A DNA stretch of 64,000 bases from Rutstroemia sp. NJR-2017a BVV2 (lineage: Eukaryota; Ascomycota; Leotiomycetes; Helotiales; Rutstroemiaceae): NCBI GenBank assembly GCA_002946415.1, contig NJPS01000032.1, positions 62,001-126,000 of the forward strand. Direction: 5' to 3'. Position 1 is the stretch's first letter, and every line of letters starts with the position of its first letter. The translations under genes and the position numbers were made by a program. The notes beneath the pieces are model-generated. The model saw only the letters and a program-made list of their open reading frames with translations, was not told the origin of the DNA and made no database searches. Positions 54,503-64,000 of the stretch are shown here, one piece after another.

Positions 54503-56202
54503 TTATTGTTCGAAACCAAGGTGTTCAGGCTCGGCCTTGATGACACGGAGACTGCAGACATGTTAGTAAGATGGAGCAATACTGCAGATAGATCAAGACT
54601 TACGTGTTGGTATTACCCATACCACCCTTCCATCCTTGAACGACAACGACAGTCTCACCTTGAGCCAAAACCTTGAGCTTGATGGCCTCAGAGATACCCC
54701 ACTTGATTCTTCTGTCAACATCCTCTTGCCAGTTAACCTTGGAGAAATCTGGCTTAGCTTCGGCGAAGTGGAAAGGATAGACACCACGGTACAGGTGACC
54801 AAATCGGGATGCGCTGGCGCTTCGGGTGACCATGAAGATGGGGCAAACAGGTCTGTACTTGGACAGGAGACGTGCACTGTCTCCGCTAGTGGAGAGAACA
54901 ATGATCGCACCTGCGTTAATGTCCAAAGAGGCACGAACTGCGGCCATGGCGCAAGACTCGACAATGCTGACTGGTCGCTCAACAAGGTTGCACAGTTCCT
55001 CGAAGTGGGAAACATATGCGATGGAGTTCTCAGCCTTCAAGCAAGTCTCGTGCATCTCCCTGACAGCTTCGTTAGGGTAGTTTCCCTTAGCCGTCTCACC
55101 AGACAACATAACACAGTCGGCACCATCAGTGACGGCATTGCCAACATCGCTGATCTCAGCACGAGTTGGTCGAGGGTTGTAGATCATAGACTCGAGCATT
55201 TGAGTTGCGCAAATGACGGGCTTTCCTGCCATGTTGCACATAGCAATCATCTTCTTTTGAGCAGCGAAAACCTCAGCAGCTGGGATTTCAATACCCAAAT
55301 CACCACGAGCAACCATAACGCCGTCAGTCTCCTTCAAGATTTCGGCGAAGTTGTTGAGACCTTGTCTGTTCTCAATCTTGGCGATGATTTGGATGTGCTT
55401 TCCGTCCTCACCAAGAACCTCACGAATGGCCTTGATATCCTCACCACGGCGGATGAATGAAGCGAAGACCATGTCGACGTTGTTCTTGACACCGAATCTC
55501 AAATCGGCCTTATCCTTCTCAGACAAAGCTGGGAGATCGACATCAGTGTTGGGGAGGTTGACACCCTTCTTCGAAGAGATCTTTCCGTTATTTCTTGCGC
55601 GGGCACGAATAGTGCTGTCGTCAACAATCTCCAAGACATCGAAAGCGAGGACACCATCGTCGACGTAAATGATACGTCCGGGCTCAATCACCTTGGTGAT
55701 GTTCTTGTAGTCGACGTACCTAATTGGTAATGTGTTAGCTTCTGACAGTCTAATATTGCTTCATATATGTTTAGGTGTGTACTTACATGTTCTTGTCATC
55801 ACAAGCAGTGGCATACTTGTCATCGGTAGTGATGTTGATCTCTGATCCAGCAGAGATGGGAATATCCGCATCACCCTGTGTGTTACCAGTTCTGATTTCT
55901 GGGCCCTTGGTATCTAAAGCAATGGCAATTTGACGACCAGCTTGGACCTTCTCAGCCTCACGGGCATTGTCGATGACAGATTGATGGTATTCGTATGAAC
56001 CGTGGGAAAAGTTCATGCGAACGACATTGAGACCAGCTGTGCGGAGCTTGTTGATAGCCTCGACGGAATTGGTTTTAGGACCGATTGTGCAAATGATTGA
56101 ACTGCGACGGTAATTCTTGGTTGGCTTGAATTCCGTGTTAAGATTTGCCAGCCAGGCAATCTTGGAGGTACCGGTAACGAGATGATCCATTGCGGTCGCC
56201 AT
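54503..56202 (-). CDS. Pyruvate kinase
   Basis: Last enzyme of glycolysis: phosphoenolpyruvate plus ADP to pyruvate plus ATP; cytosolic tetramer, 526 residues. Exons 55787-56202, 54604-55719 and a short 3' exon 54503-54551 that completes the C-terminus (NTNT then [15 protein letters not shown]). Landmarks: [46 protein letters not shown], the catalytic-lysine region [48 protein letters not shown], and the allosteric C-domain. Codon use is highly biased, which explains a 274-codon open frame on the opposite strand. The promoter lies in the 1.9-kb intergenic region shared with the Atg44 gene. Confidence 0.97.
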
Positions 56203-56721
56203 TCTTCGAGTTTATGGGGTGGAGGGGAGAGCGGTAGCTTTTGTAGAAGGAAGCGGAAGAAGGATTGTGGTGGGGTTGTCGTGTAACTAACTGTAACGGT
56301 AATTGTACCTGTAATAAGCCTTCTACACTGTCAGCTGAATGTAACCCAAATGCATTTAAAATGAGAATGCGTAGCAGAGCATGAACAGGCAATGAAGACG
56401 ACCAATGGAAGGAAAAACGTGAAGATCTGCGAAACTTGGGGGGAAGGGCGTTAATGTTGTGTCTTCCTCAAGTCTGTCTATCTTTTTATCTTTTCGGTGA
56501 TGGTGGGGTTCCCTCTTTTTTGCTGGGCTTTGCTTTGCCTGCTCGGGAGAGAGGGATCAAAACGTCGACCAAACGAAGCCAATAGCTATGACACGAATGT
56601 CCATGCCCATGCCAATGCCAATGCCGATGCCGATGTCAATGTTTTGGAAGTGTTGAGCAACATTCGAGGTGGGAAGTGAAGCACAAGGAGTAAAGGGTAC
56701 ACAGCGCTTGGAGGGGTAATC

Positions 56722-56790
56722 TGAGGAAGGGGAGGGGGAAGGGGAAGGGGAAGGGGAAGGGGAAGGGGAAGGGGAAGGGAAAGAGAAAGA
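56722..56790 (+). repeat. GGGGAA hexamer array
   Basis: About ten tandem GGGGAA units grading into GAAAGA. It lies about 520-590 bp upstream of the pyruvate kinase start codon. Confidence 0.9.
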
Positions 56791-57417
56791 GAAGGTATCT
56801 CATGTCAACTTACCACAGTCTTGATTGTTGAGTTGAATGAGCGAACAGATGTGCTCTGATATGGCTCGTGGATGGACGAAGGGAAGGATGAAGGAAGGAT
56901 GAATGGATGGGAAGTGGTATGATGTGAGAGTACTTGTCCGTAAAGAACTTTTTCTCCCAGGTGAATGTAGCACGGCTAGTAAGCACAGGAGACAAGAGGA
57001 AAAAAGCAAATGCTACCTAGTAGGGCATCCCACTTCGATAGCTAGCTAGTACGGAGTCTAATCAGCGAGCAGCAATTTCACCCCAATTGCACCCCACCTT
57101 GATGCGAAAGTGAGGGAGGGGTGAGGGATGAGGCGAGTGCGCGACAGAGCGAGTGGGCGGTAGGCGTGGGAGTTGAGTTGAGTGAGGGGTGCCGGTGCAG
57201 GTGCGGGTTGACGAAACAGCCAAGCACGTTGGGCCAAGGTCGAGACAAGATAGGCTCTTACGGCTTGTGCAATAGAAGCTGTGCACAGTGCAGCCCATCT
57301 ACCCGGACCGACAGTACATAACTTAATGACACTGAAGATATAAAACGCCAAAGATAACACAAGCAAAAGTATCTGTATCTGGTGATACTCCCCGACTCCC
57401 GACGCCCGACCCCTCCA

Positions 57418-57487
57418 TGACAGCATAACAGCATAACAGCATAACAGCATAACAGCATAACAGCATAACAGCATAACAGCATAGCAT
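57418..57487 (+). repeat. ACAGCATAA nonamer array
   Basis: Seven to eight near-perfect tandem copies. Their multiple of three leaves long spurious open frames in several frames of the minus strand. Confidence 0.9.
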
Positions 57488-58113
57488 ACCTCACACTTCA
57501 ATAATCCCCAGTCACCCGCGCAGCTTATTCTTCTCCCTCACCTCTCAACCGCCAATCCTCAACCCTTTGCTCCCCTAGCTACTGTACGGAGCTCCTCCAG
57601 AGTACCAGGACCAGCACCAGGACCAGGTGTCTTGCTACTTCGTACAGAGCTTTGCTTCCCGAATCCACCGAAAGCAGCCGCTGCAGCCCACCATGAAGAG
57701 CGAGCCAGTCTAGCCAAGTCGGGCATCGGCGTCGCGGCGTCTCGGCGGTTTGTCGGACAGGCCCCATACCTGCAACTCCCGTGTGTATTCTTTTCTTCTT
57801 CTGCTCCATCGGCCCACACGCACCACTGCTGCACTTCTCGATTTTACGCACTATGCACCACCGGTCCACCGCACCACCGCACTGCGCACCACGCACCACC
57901 AAGCGAGGCCTGTGCTTTGTCGGTCGGTCGCGCGATAGATGGCTGGGCGTTATCGACGGTGAGTGAACCTGCAACCTGCAACGACCACATAACCACACAA
58001 CGACCCTTTACATATACCGGAGTTCCTGAACTTGCCTCTCTTGTCCATTACCCCTACAGCCCGCGACAAAAAAAGCCCTCTCTGTTCCTCCACCCCCAAG
58101 CCCTACTGCAATC

Positions 58114-58717
58114 ATGGTGGTGGGTATTCCCCCTTCCATTTCCCAGCATCCCCTCTATCTCATTTTCGGTCTTTTATTCTTGCAAAAATCAACAAAACCT
58201 AATCGGGCTGCTCAGTTGCTCAACTTACTGACTTTTGGCTTGTGGGGAAAGCTCGGAAGACTTACTCATTATGCATTTGATGCTGTTCTCCGTAAGATAC
58301 ACCCTCTCTGTGATGGTGGGATGACCATCGTGCTGACTTCTCTCCCCAACAGTATCCGCCTTCTTGGCAGGAATGAAAAGATCCACTGGCTTAACGTGTG
58401 TTTACCCATACTCCCTATCTCGCACTTGAGATTTCCATCCATCTTGCGCAATCCATCTACATAGTCGTGTGTGCAGCAAGCAGCGCATATCATGCACCCA
58501 ACATCTAGCGGTGTGGGGCGAAGACGACGAGCAAGACCACGAAGGCTAACAATTCCCAATCATCCGGGGCTCTAGACCTAGTCTTAAGAAAGATTCCCTC
58601 ACCGAGAACAAAGATATCAATGCCTGGATCGAGAAATATCTCGGAGTAGGAGAATGGGTTATGGATCAATCGGTGGCGATCGCCGGCTCCAGCGGCTGGT
58701 TCGAGCGAAAGAGGTAG
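58114..58717 (+). CDS. ATG44: Mitofissin (DUF1748), Atg44
   Basis: Small protein of 76 residues from four exons: 58114-58119 (six bases, Met-Val), 58252-58291, 58353-58395 and 58576-58717. The spliced product reads MVLGRLTHYAFDAVLLSAFL, then AGMKRSTGLTPSL, then NAWIEKYLGVGEWVMDQSVA and ends SSGWFERKR, which matches the DUF1748 family throughout, including length. Yeast Atg44 (mitofissin) lies in the mitochondrial intermembrane space and fissions mitochondria during mitophagy. All junctions keep frame; the first intron has the branch site CTTACTGAC. Because no exon holds more than 47 codons the gene is invisible to simple ORF scanning. The minute first exon is the least certain part; Met-Val fits the family's MxxGRLxHY start. 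The neighbour at 59557 may be another autophagy protein. Confidence 0.88.
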
Positions 58718-59556
58718 ATGTGCTGTGCGGAGGGATATGCCCAGCGAGCCAAGTCCAGTTCGGATGTAGGCATTAACGATATATGAGAATGGGGACCATG
58801 AAGATGCGTTGGGAAAAGAGGCATCAAAGGAAGGAGTCTTTGGAGTTCATGAATGATGAAGATGTATGTTTTGGCATTCACAGAACGGAAATGGATGGGT
58901 AGGATGGATGATCTTATGGACATGGATGACTAGGTGGTTTTATTCTCTTCGTCGGCACTTAGGGTACTATTTTTCGCAGGGCAACAAAAGGAATGAAGAA
59001 ATCCCCAATTCTACTGAATCTTTCATTTTCTTGACTTCACTTTTCCCGCAGGCCAAGGCTGGAAGCCAAATATACCCGGCCTCCGGCACATTGCTACTTA
59101 ATGTGACATTTGAACATCCATGGTTCAGGTAAGGGCTGGTTTGACCATGTTGCTGGAGAATGACCTCGTCGGCGCAGGATAGACTGAATGATGAGGATAA
59201 TCATGATCCAACTCGACAATGACAGTATCTAAGAACCTCAAACCATCTAGAGTATTTGTCTGAAACATCTTGTGCCATCCAGAAGGACAACTGGCTATAC
59301 TTTGTTCGTGCTTCTTCTTCGCCAGAGAGATAGGTTAAAATAGTTCACTTTCATCGCCGGGTAACTTCATTACACAAGGCGACGAAATAGAAAACTTCTC
59401 ACAAGGAATCCCAAAACCGTTACACACGGATATAACCGCGTAGTAATATCAAAACTTCATTACTCCTTTCCCATTATTCATATCCCCATATTATTAGTAG
59501 TCAGTCAGAATCATAACCATGATCGTATCTCATCTCATCTCATCTCATCCCATGCC
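58718..59556. other. Convergent intergenic region, nothing recognised
   Basis: 3' flanks of Atg44 and of the coiled-coil gene. A TCTCA pentamer run lies near 59527-59551. No gene supported. Confidence 0.5.
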
Positions 59557-61383
59557 TCAGAACGCCTCATCAGGATCAACCTCATGATCAACCAGCAACT
59601 CCTTTAGATGTTTCTCCTCATCACTTTCCTCCCTATCCAGCCCTACTCCACCACTCATACTCATCATCATAGCCGTGCTCCTCCTTCCGTTGCCACCGAC
59701 GAAGAATTCCTCCTCTTCCCTTGCCAAATCATTCTCCAGTTCTCTCAACCCGTCATCGGTTATCGTGTCGTCTATTGAAGTCGCTGCTTCAAGGTCAAGG
59801 TCAACACTATTGCTCTTCTGATCTTTCACATCCTTCTGCTCTTCTCTACCACCACTACCACCCCCTCCCCCTCCATTAACATCCTCGCCCCCCAAAGCCC
59901 CCCTCAAAATCTCCTCCCCCTCCTTAAACGCCGCCAACTCCGCCCCCACCGCACAAACCAACAAATTCCACCTCCTCTCCTCCGCGACCTTAACCGCCGC
60001 CTCCAACCTCTCAATCACCCTCCTCATCTCCCCCACCTGTTTCCTCAAAACCTCCTTATCCCCCACATCCCCACTTCTCATCCGCACTCTCAGCTCCTCT
60101 TCAAACGCTATCACCACCCCAATACATTCGCTCCACAATTTCGCTCCTGCTTCCAGCGCTTCTTTCTCTTTCTCTACTTCCGCCTTGCGCTCTTGCAGAT
60201 GCGTGATTTCTTTGCTCCACCATTCGCCCGCCATTTCTAAAGTGCGCCGTTTGGGCGGTAGCGACATGAAACCTTCTTCGCCCATGGCTAGCGAAACCAT
60301 AACAGGTGGGCGTCGGAGGAATTCTTGGACTTCGCCTTCGACTTCTCGCAGCGCGCCGCGATAGCTGCTCAGTCGTGACTCTCGTTGGTTGACACGTTCC
60401 TTGATGCGTTCTCCCAGCCAGTTTTTCCGGGCTTTCATCTGTAATAATCGGTCTTCCATCTCGCGGATCTCGGTATCGACGGCCCTTTCTTCCGTTTGCA
60501 GTTCTGCGATTTCACGATCCTCTTCGGTTTTTCCTGTAGATGATTCATGTCGCTCTCCGTTATCATCCATGATGTCTACTCCGACGAACTCCCCAATTTC
60601 CTTCCTAGCTTGTTCAATCCTGACTTTCCACCCCTTGACTCTCTCAATGCATTCCTCCCTCCTCAAAATCTCCTCAGTCAACAAAGTTCCCTCCTCCTCC
60701 TTGACTCCCACCAGCTCCCCCATATCCCTCAATAACCCCTTCCTCGCTCCTCTCAATCCTACAACCTTTTTCTTCGGCTGTCTCACCGGCACCGCCCCAC
60801 CCCTCTGTAAAGACCTCGTCGTTGGCGTACTACTCCCACTCCCCTCACCCGCCCCCCCTCCAAACCCCTGCACCAGCCCCAAACTCTGCGCATCCAACAA
60901 CCCCTGCAACTCCTCCTGAATCGCCCTCTCCCTCCTCTCCAACCCCAACAAACTCTCATTCTTCCCCGCTCCCGCTCCCGTCCCTCTACTCGTACTCCTC
61001 CTCCTCTCCCCCAGCACCAAACTCCCACTCGCACTCGCACTCGCACTGCCATCCACCCCCCTCCCAAACCCATTCAAAGCCACCACACTCCCCGCAATCG
61101 GCGGCGGTGGTGCCGCAAACTGTATTTTCCTCCCACTGCGACTGCCGCTCTCACTCTCACTATTCGCCTTGCGCATCGAGCTGGCCGGGTGCCGTCTGCT
61201 GCCGTCGGAGCTCGGCGATCGCATTTCGCGGTAGAAAGAGGGCGGGGGACTGGGTGATGCGTATGCTCGGGGAGAGAGGTCGCGGAGGTTAACATCGTTG
61301 GTGGAGTCGTGATCGTGGTCGTCTGAGGGGTGATTGCGGAGGAGGGGTTTGTGCGAGGAAGAAGCTGTGCTGAAGAAGGACAT
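59557..61383 (-). CDS. Long coiled-coil protein, possibly Atg28-like
   Basis: Single exon, 608 residues. Residues 1-150 are Ser/Arg/Gly-rich and disordered. Helical segments follow: SLLGLERRERAIQEELQGLL and DAQSLGLVQGFG, then PVRQPKKKVVGLRGARKGLL, and three coiled-coil blocks (about residues 215-275, 300-365, 395-510; for example REIAELQTEERAVDTEIREM and EEEEFFVGGNGRR near the end). The LERRERxIQxELQxLLDAQ plus RQPKKK plus GLRxARKG order resembles what I remember of filamentous-fungal Atg28 proteins, which act in selective autophagy of peroxisomes. This is a moderate call; a generic coiled-coil scaffold is the alternative. Part of the gene is low-complexity GC-rich. Confidence 0.5.
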   Translation of the reverse strand: MSFFSTASSSHKPLLRNHPSDDHDHDSTNDVNLRDLSPRAYASPSPPPSFYREMRSPSSDGSRRHPASSMRKANSESESGSRSGRKIQFAAPPPPIAGSVVALNGFGRGVDGSASASASGSLVLGERRRSTSRGTGAGAGKNESLLGLERRERAIQEELQGLLDAQSLGLVQGFGGGAGEGSGSSTPTTRSLQRGGAVPVRQPKKKVVGLRGARKGLLRDMGELVGVKEEEGTLLTEEILRREECIERVKGWKVRIEQARKEIGEFVGVDIMDDNGERHESSTGKTEEDREIAELQTEERAVDTEIREMEDRLLQMKARKNWLGERIKERVNQRESRLSSYRGALREVEGEVQEFLRRPPVMVSLAMGEEGFMSLPPKRRTLEMAGEWWSKEITHLQERKAEVEKEKEALEAGAKLWSECIGVVIAFEEELRVRMRSGDVGDKEVLRKQVGEMRRVIERLEAAVKVAEERRWNLLVCAVGAELAAFKEGEEILRGALGGEDVNGGGGGGSGGREEQKDVKDQKSNSVDLDLEAATSIDDTITDDGLRELENDLAREEEEFFVGGNGRRSTAMMMSMSGGVGLDREESDEEKHLKELLVDHEVDPDEAF

Positions 61384-62122
61384 TGTTTGGGTTGTTTTTT
61401 TTCCTGTTTGTAGTTCTGGTGATTGCTTGCGGAAAGTTCAGTGATCGATTCGGGTTTATTATTTAGCTCCAGCCTGAGCTTCTGTTCATACTTCGTTACT
61501 CGATAGGAATAATGGAGAAAGCTGCTCTCGTATGTATGGAGTAAGAATGGATTGTAAGTGATCTAGTCTAGCTAGAACGATGCGGGAAACCTAGAATTCG
61601 CGAAGGGACAGCAGATAATTGGAGATCTCAGGGCTAACGGAACTTCTGAATATGATTTGTGTACATGCAATTCTGTGAATCAATGGATAAATGATTCTGT
61701 TCAGAAAGGAGATGGGCTGTCAGCCGGACTGTTGTGTTGTGGCATCACATGCGATGAACACGAGAGGGAATTCAGAAGTGTTAGCCTTGCGAATTATATG
61801 GTGGTCATTGAAGGACGTGCACGAATGACAAGGCTGATGCTGAATGGTGGCCTGCCTGCTAGGGGATGGCACTAATTCATAGCGAGACGAAGTTCATGTG
61901 TGAATGATAGTTTGTCTTTCTTGATTCGGTACAATACTTCCTGGCTGTTCAAACTCGGTTCACAAATCTGCCTCCCAAACTATTTTAAAGGCATACAAAG
62001 ATTGCAATGTCACAACCCCAAATTGACGAGATGATATTGGAAACATGCAACGTCAATTACTCCGTAGTAAGACCATGATAAGAAGCCGCGTAGGTAGAAT
62101 ATTTAATGTATCCCGAATTACA
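61384..62122. other. Intergenic, nothing recognised
   Basis: About 740 bp between the coiled-coil gene start and the F-box gene stop (both minus strand). No supported gene. Confidence 0.5.
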
Positions 62123-64000
62123 CTACATGTGAGGATCGTGCACTGCACATCTCTTGACTGCCCATAATTCCCAATATTTCCAATGATGTTTCAGAATATC
62201 TCGTCCTACATCCTTCAGATCATCGAATCCATAGCCATTCCCACATGCACATCCCATATCATCTCTCACCGGAGTGTTCAGCACAGCTGAACTACTGTGG
62301 TGGCTCAAGGTCCTATCTCCTATTGCTGTATCCTCCTCATATTCGCTCTCGTCGTCGCTACTGTCCTCATCGTCATCCGGAATCTCCTGGGGAACAAAAC
62401 CCCCCACGTTATTGTTCACCTCCACAGTTGGCATCACATATCCTACACCTCTGAAACTGACCCACTTGAGATCCTTGAGTTCTAATCGAACCATTCGAAC
62501 AATGTCAAGCCAGGAGCTACCTTCCTTCAACTTGACACTCCTAAGTCGTACAGATCTAAGGGTTGTACGGTGTCTTCGGAGCAGATTGATAATTTCTTCG
62601 CTTTCTAGATGCCACGCGCCAAACCCGACGTAACGTAAGTTTTCCCAGCAAACATTGTGGAACACCGCTTCAAGTGGGACATGACTCAAGGGTCGATGTG
62701 TAGGAAAGCCCACATGCAAGCCCTGAATTTTGTTTGCGTTGGTGAAGAGAGTTTCGAAAAGAGTGGAAAGTTGATGAAGCTTATCATCCGTGGGTTCTTG
62801 AACTTGAATTTCTAGGCAAGTTAGGCGATTTGCTAGGGATGAAATAGTTGCTTGAGAGTGGTGGTTCAATAAAAATGGCATCCTCGGGTTAACGAACCGA
62901 CTAGAGAATCGAGTGGCTGGTGAATTCGACTGCAGAAATGCATATCCGAGGGTGCGCGCAGAATGTTCGCATGCTACCGTCCACTCTAGGGGGTCTAGAT
63001 CAACGGATAAAATGGGATCTGTCATATTGGTATTTCGTTGGAACGCGTCCCAACGTCTATTTCGCAAAAAGGAAGCCCAGCCGATATCAACAATGTCCTG
63101 AACTCGCATGAGGCGTATTTGCTGAAGGTTCACGAATGTCCGAAATGCACGAAGTAATGTCTGTATGTCGAGTTGGTTGTGGATGATTGTTCGCTGTTCA
63201 CGTGCTCTGGATAACACTCGAGAGATTGTGCTTTCATCTTTCTGACTACGGTCAAGCTTTGCGCGCAATTGCTTCATAGATCTGTCGTTCAAGCGAGTGT
63301 TGGTGTCTAATCGTCGTTGGTCGAGTTGTCGCTGGATATCAACAGTGGTGATTTGTGTTTCTTCTAGTAAGTCCTGTAGATGATCCAAGCCTATGGATAT
63401 GTCAACTAATGCTTGATATACTGAAGAGATTTGGAGCTCACAATACCTTGGAAGTAGAATACGGGGATCATATAGGAGAATTTTTTGACATGTGGCACCA
63501 AATGAGGCCGACTTAGAAGCCAATTCAAACGGTCAAACCCGTCCTGCGAAAATCGAATCGCTATGCGTGCAAATTGCCTCCCATGTAGTATATCTCTGAA
63601 CCTTCGATGAGTGCAGCTCTGTAGTTACCACATATCAGAGAGATGAAATTTGTGGAAACTGAAAATCGAGAGAATAGCTTACCAGGTTCATAGTAATATT
63701 CGTATCTTCCACAGTCTGCGGTGGCATAGACTGAAAGCTCTCCACGCTTAGAGAAGCACGGTGATCGATTGGGATTAATTTTCCAGAGTTTTGCACGAGA
63801 TTTTCGAAGATGTTCTCCAAGATTTCGTTTGACAATCTCAAAATTGGTGGCGGTGACCTTAGATCATAGGCTCTTTTGAATCTTTTCTGAACCAAGCAGA
63901 AATTGGGCACTTCGGGAGATGCCCACGGAGAAGAGGCACGTGGCCCAAGACGGTAATCTTCATGGACTACCAACTGAAGAATTCGATACAGCACTTCATC
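62123..64000 (-). CDS. F-box protein, 5' end beyond the window
   Basis: Partial gene. Exons 63683-64000 (open to the edge, no start seen), 63447-63618 and 62123-63390. The F-box is PPILRLSNEILENIFENLV in exon 1, and continues across the first intron as CTHRRFRDILHGRQFARIAI. Exon 2 ends with LNWLLSRPHLVPHVKKFSYM and joins exon 3 as FYFQGLDHLQDLLEETQ. A coiled-coil-like stretch follows (DRSMKQLRAKLDRSQKDEST), then LRR-like segments (NRLTCLEIQVQE, LRYVGFGAWHLE, LRSVRLRSVKLKEGSSW) and an acidic tract DDDEDSSDDESEYEED before the C-terminus. Likely a substrate receptor of an SCF ubiquitin ligase. Same class as the gene at 46412-48222 but not a close copy. Confidence 0.8.

Larger units (their letters stand above)
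56203..58113. promoter_or_regulatory. Divergent region between pyruvate kinase and Atg44, rich in tandem repeats
   Basis: 1.9 kb. It holds the pyruvate kinase promoter on the left and the Atg44 promoter on the right. Three tandem arrays occur: CCAATG/CCGATG hexamers (56602-56642), GGGGAA hexamers (about 56722-56790) and ACAGCATAA nonamers (57418-57487). I see no gene here; the open frames at 57579-57998 and 57632-58231 overlap each other on opposite strands and lack family resemblance. Confidence 0.5.

Noticed and set aside
54636..55460. 274-codon open frame antisense to pyruvate kinase
   Set aside because: It mirrors the strongly biased codon use of the pyruvate kinase exon and has no domain of its own.
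57579..58231. Overlapping 139- and 199-codon frames on opposite strands
   Set aside because: Cys/His-rich random composition; the real gene here is the spliced Atg44.

Overview
The window looks like a chromosome segment from a filamentous ascomycete (Pezizomycotina). Short introns (mostly 42-70 nt, GT...AG with CTAAC/CTGAC-like branch sites), Zn2Cys6 regulators, F-box proteins, a GPI mannosyltransferase and pyruvate kinase all fit. A leotiomycete (Helotiales-like) origin is my guess from protein resemblance and is not proven. I recognised no tRNA, rRNA, CRISPR array or virus-like gene. Gene models were spliced by hand; exon coordinates are given in each entry.

Left part (1-22.4 kb), accessory and gene-poor. 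It holds an FSH1-type serine hydrolase (478-1431), an SNG1-family membrane protein (5573-7361), an F-box-like protein (8874-9635), a cytochrome P450 pseudogene with several frameshifts (10110-11340), a fungal-specific transcription factor whose zinc cluster looks damaged (11607-13687), and a short-chain dehydrogenase (14209-15256). The P450, regulator and dehydrogenase together look like a decaying specialised-metabolism locus. Next come three same-strand genes of unknown function (17502-18122, 19514-20089, 20842-21624). Each has a disordered front part and a coiled coil; two end in membrane anchors. The DNA between them carries unusual repeats: an array of five AGGC-N7-GCCT palindromes and an in-frame duplication that straddles a start codon.

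Middle part (22.4-46 kb), mostly housekeeping. In order: a second FSH1 hydrolase, a mitochondrial BolA protein divergent from an ACSF3-like acyl-CoA synthetase, eIF4E, Sym1/Mpv17, a DHA1-type drug transporter, a 1-Cys peroxiredoxin, a large Kelch-BTB protein of the Mds3/Ral2 type, a DUF1769 protein, and the divergent pair translin-associated factor X and PIG-M.

Right part (46-64 kb): an F-box protein, a Zn2Cys6 regulator, an alpha/beta hydrolase, pyruvate kinase, and a tiny four-exon gene for the mitofissin Atg44 that ORF scanning misses. Then follow a long coiled-coil protein that may be Atg28 and a second F-box protein cut by the window edge.

The main unlisted structure is a family of short inverted-repeat elements (about 156 bp, about 25-bp terminal inverted repeats, 8-bp target duplication). 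Four copies lie between 40 and 52.5 kb, one inside an intron of the alpha/beta hydrolase. A second dispersed repeat supplies the stop codon of the Zn2Cys6 gene.
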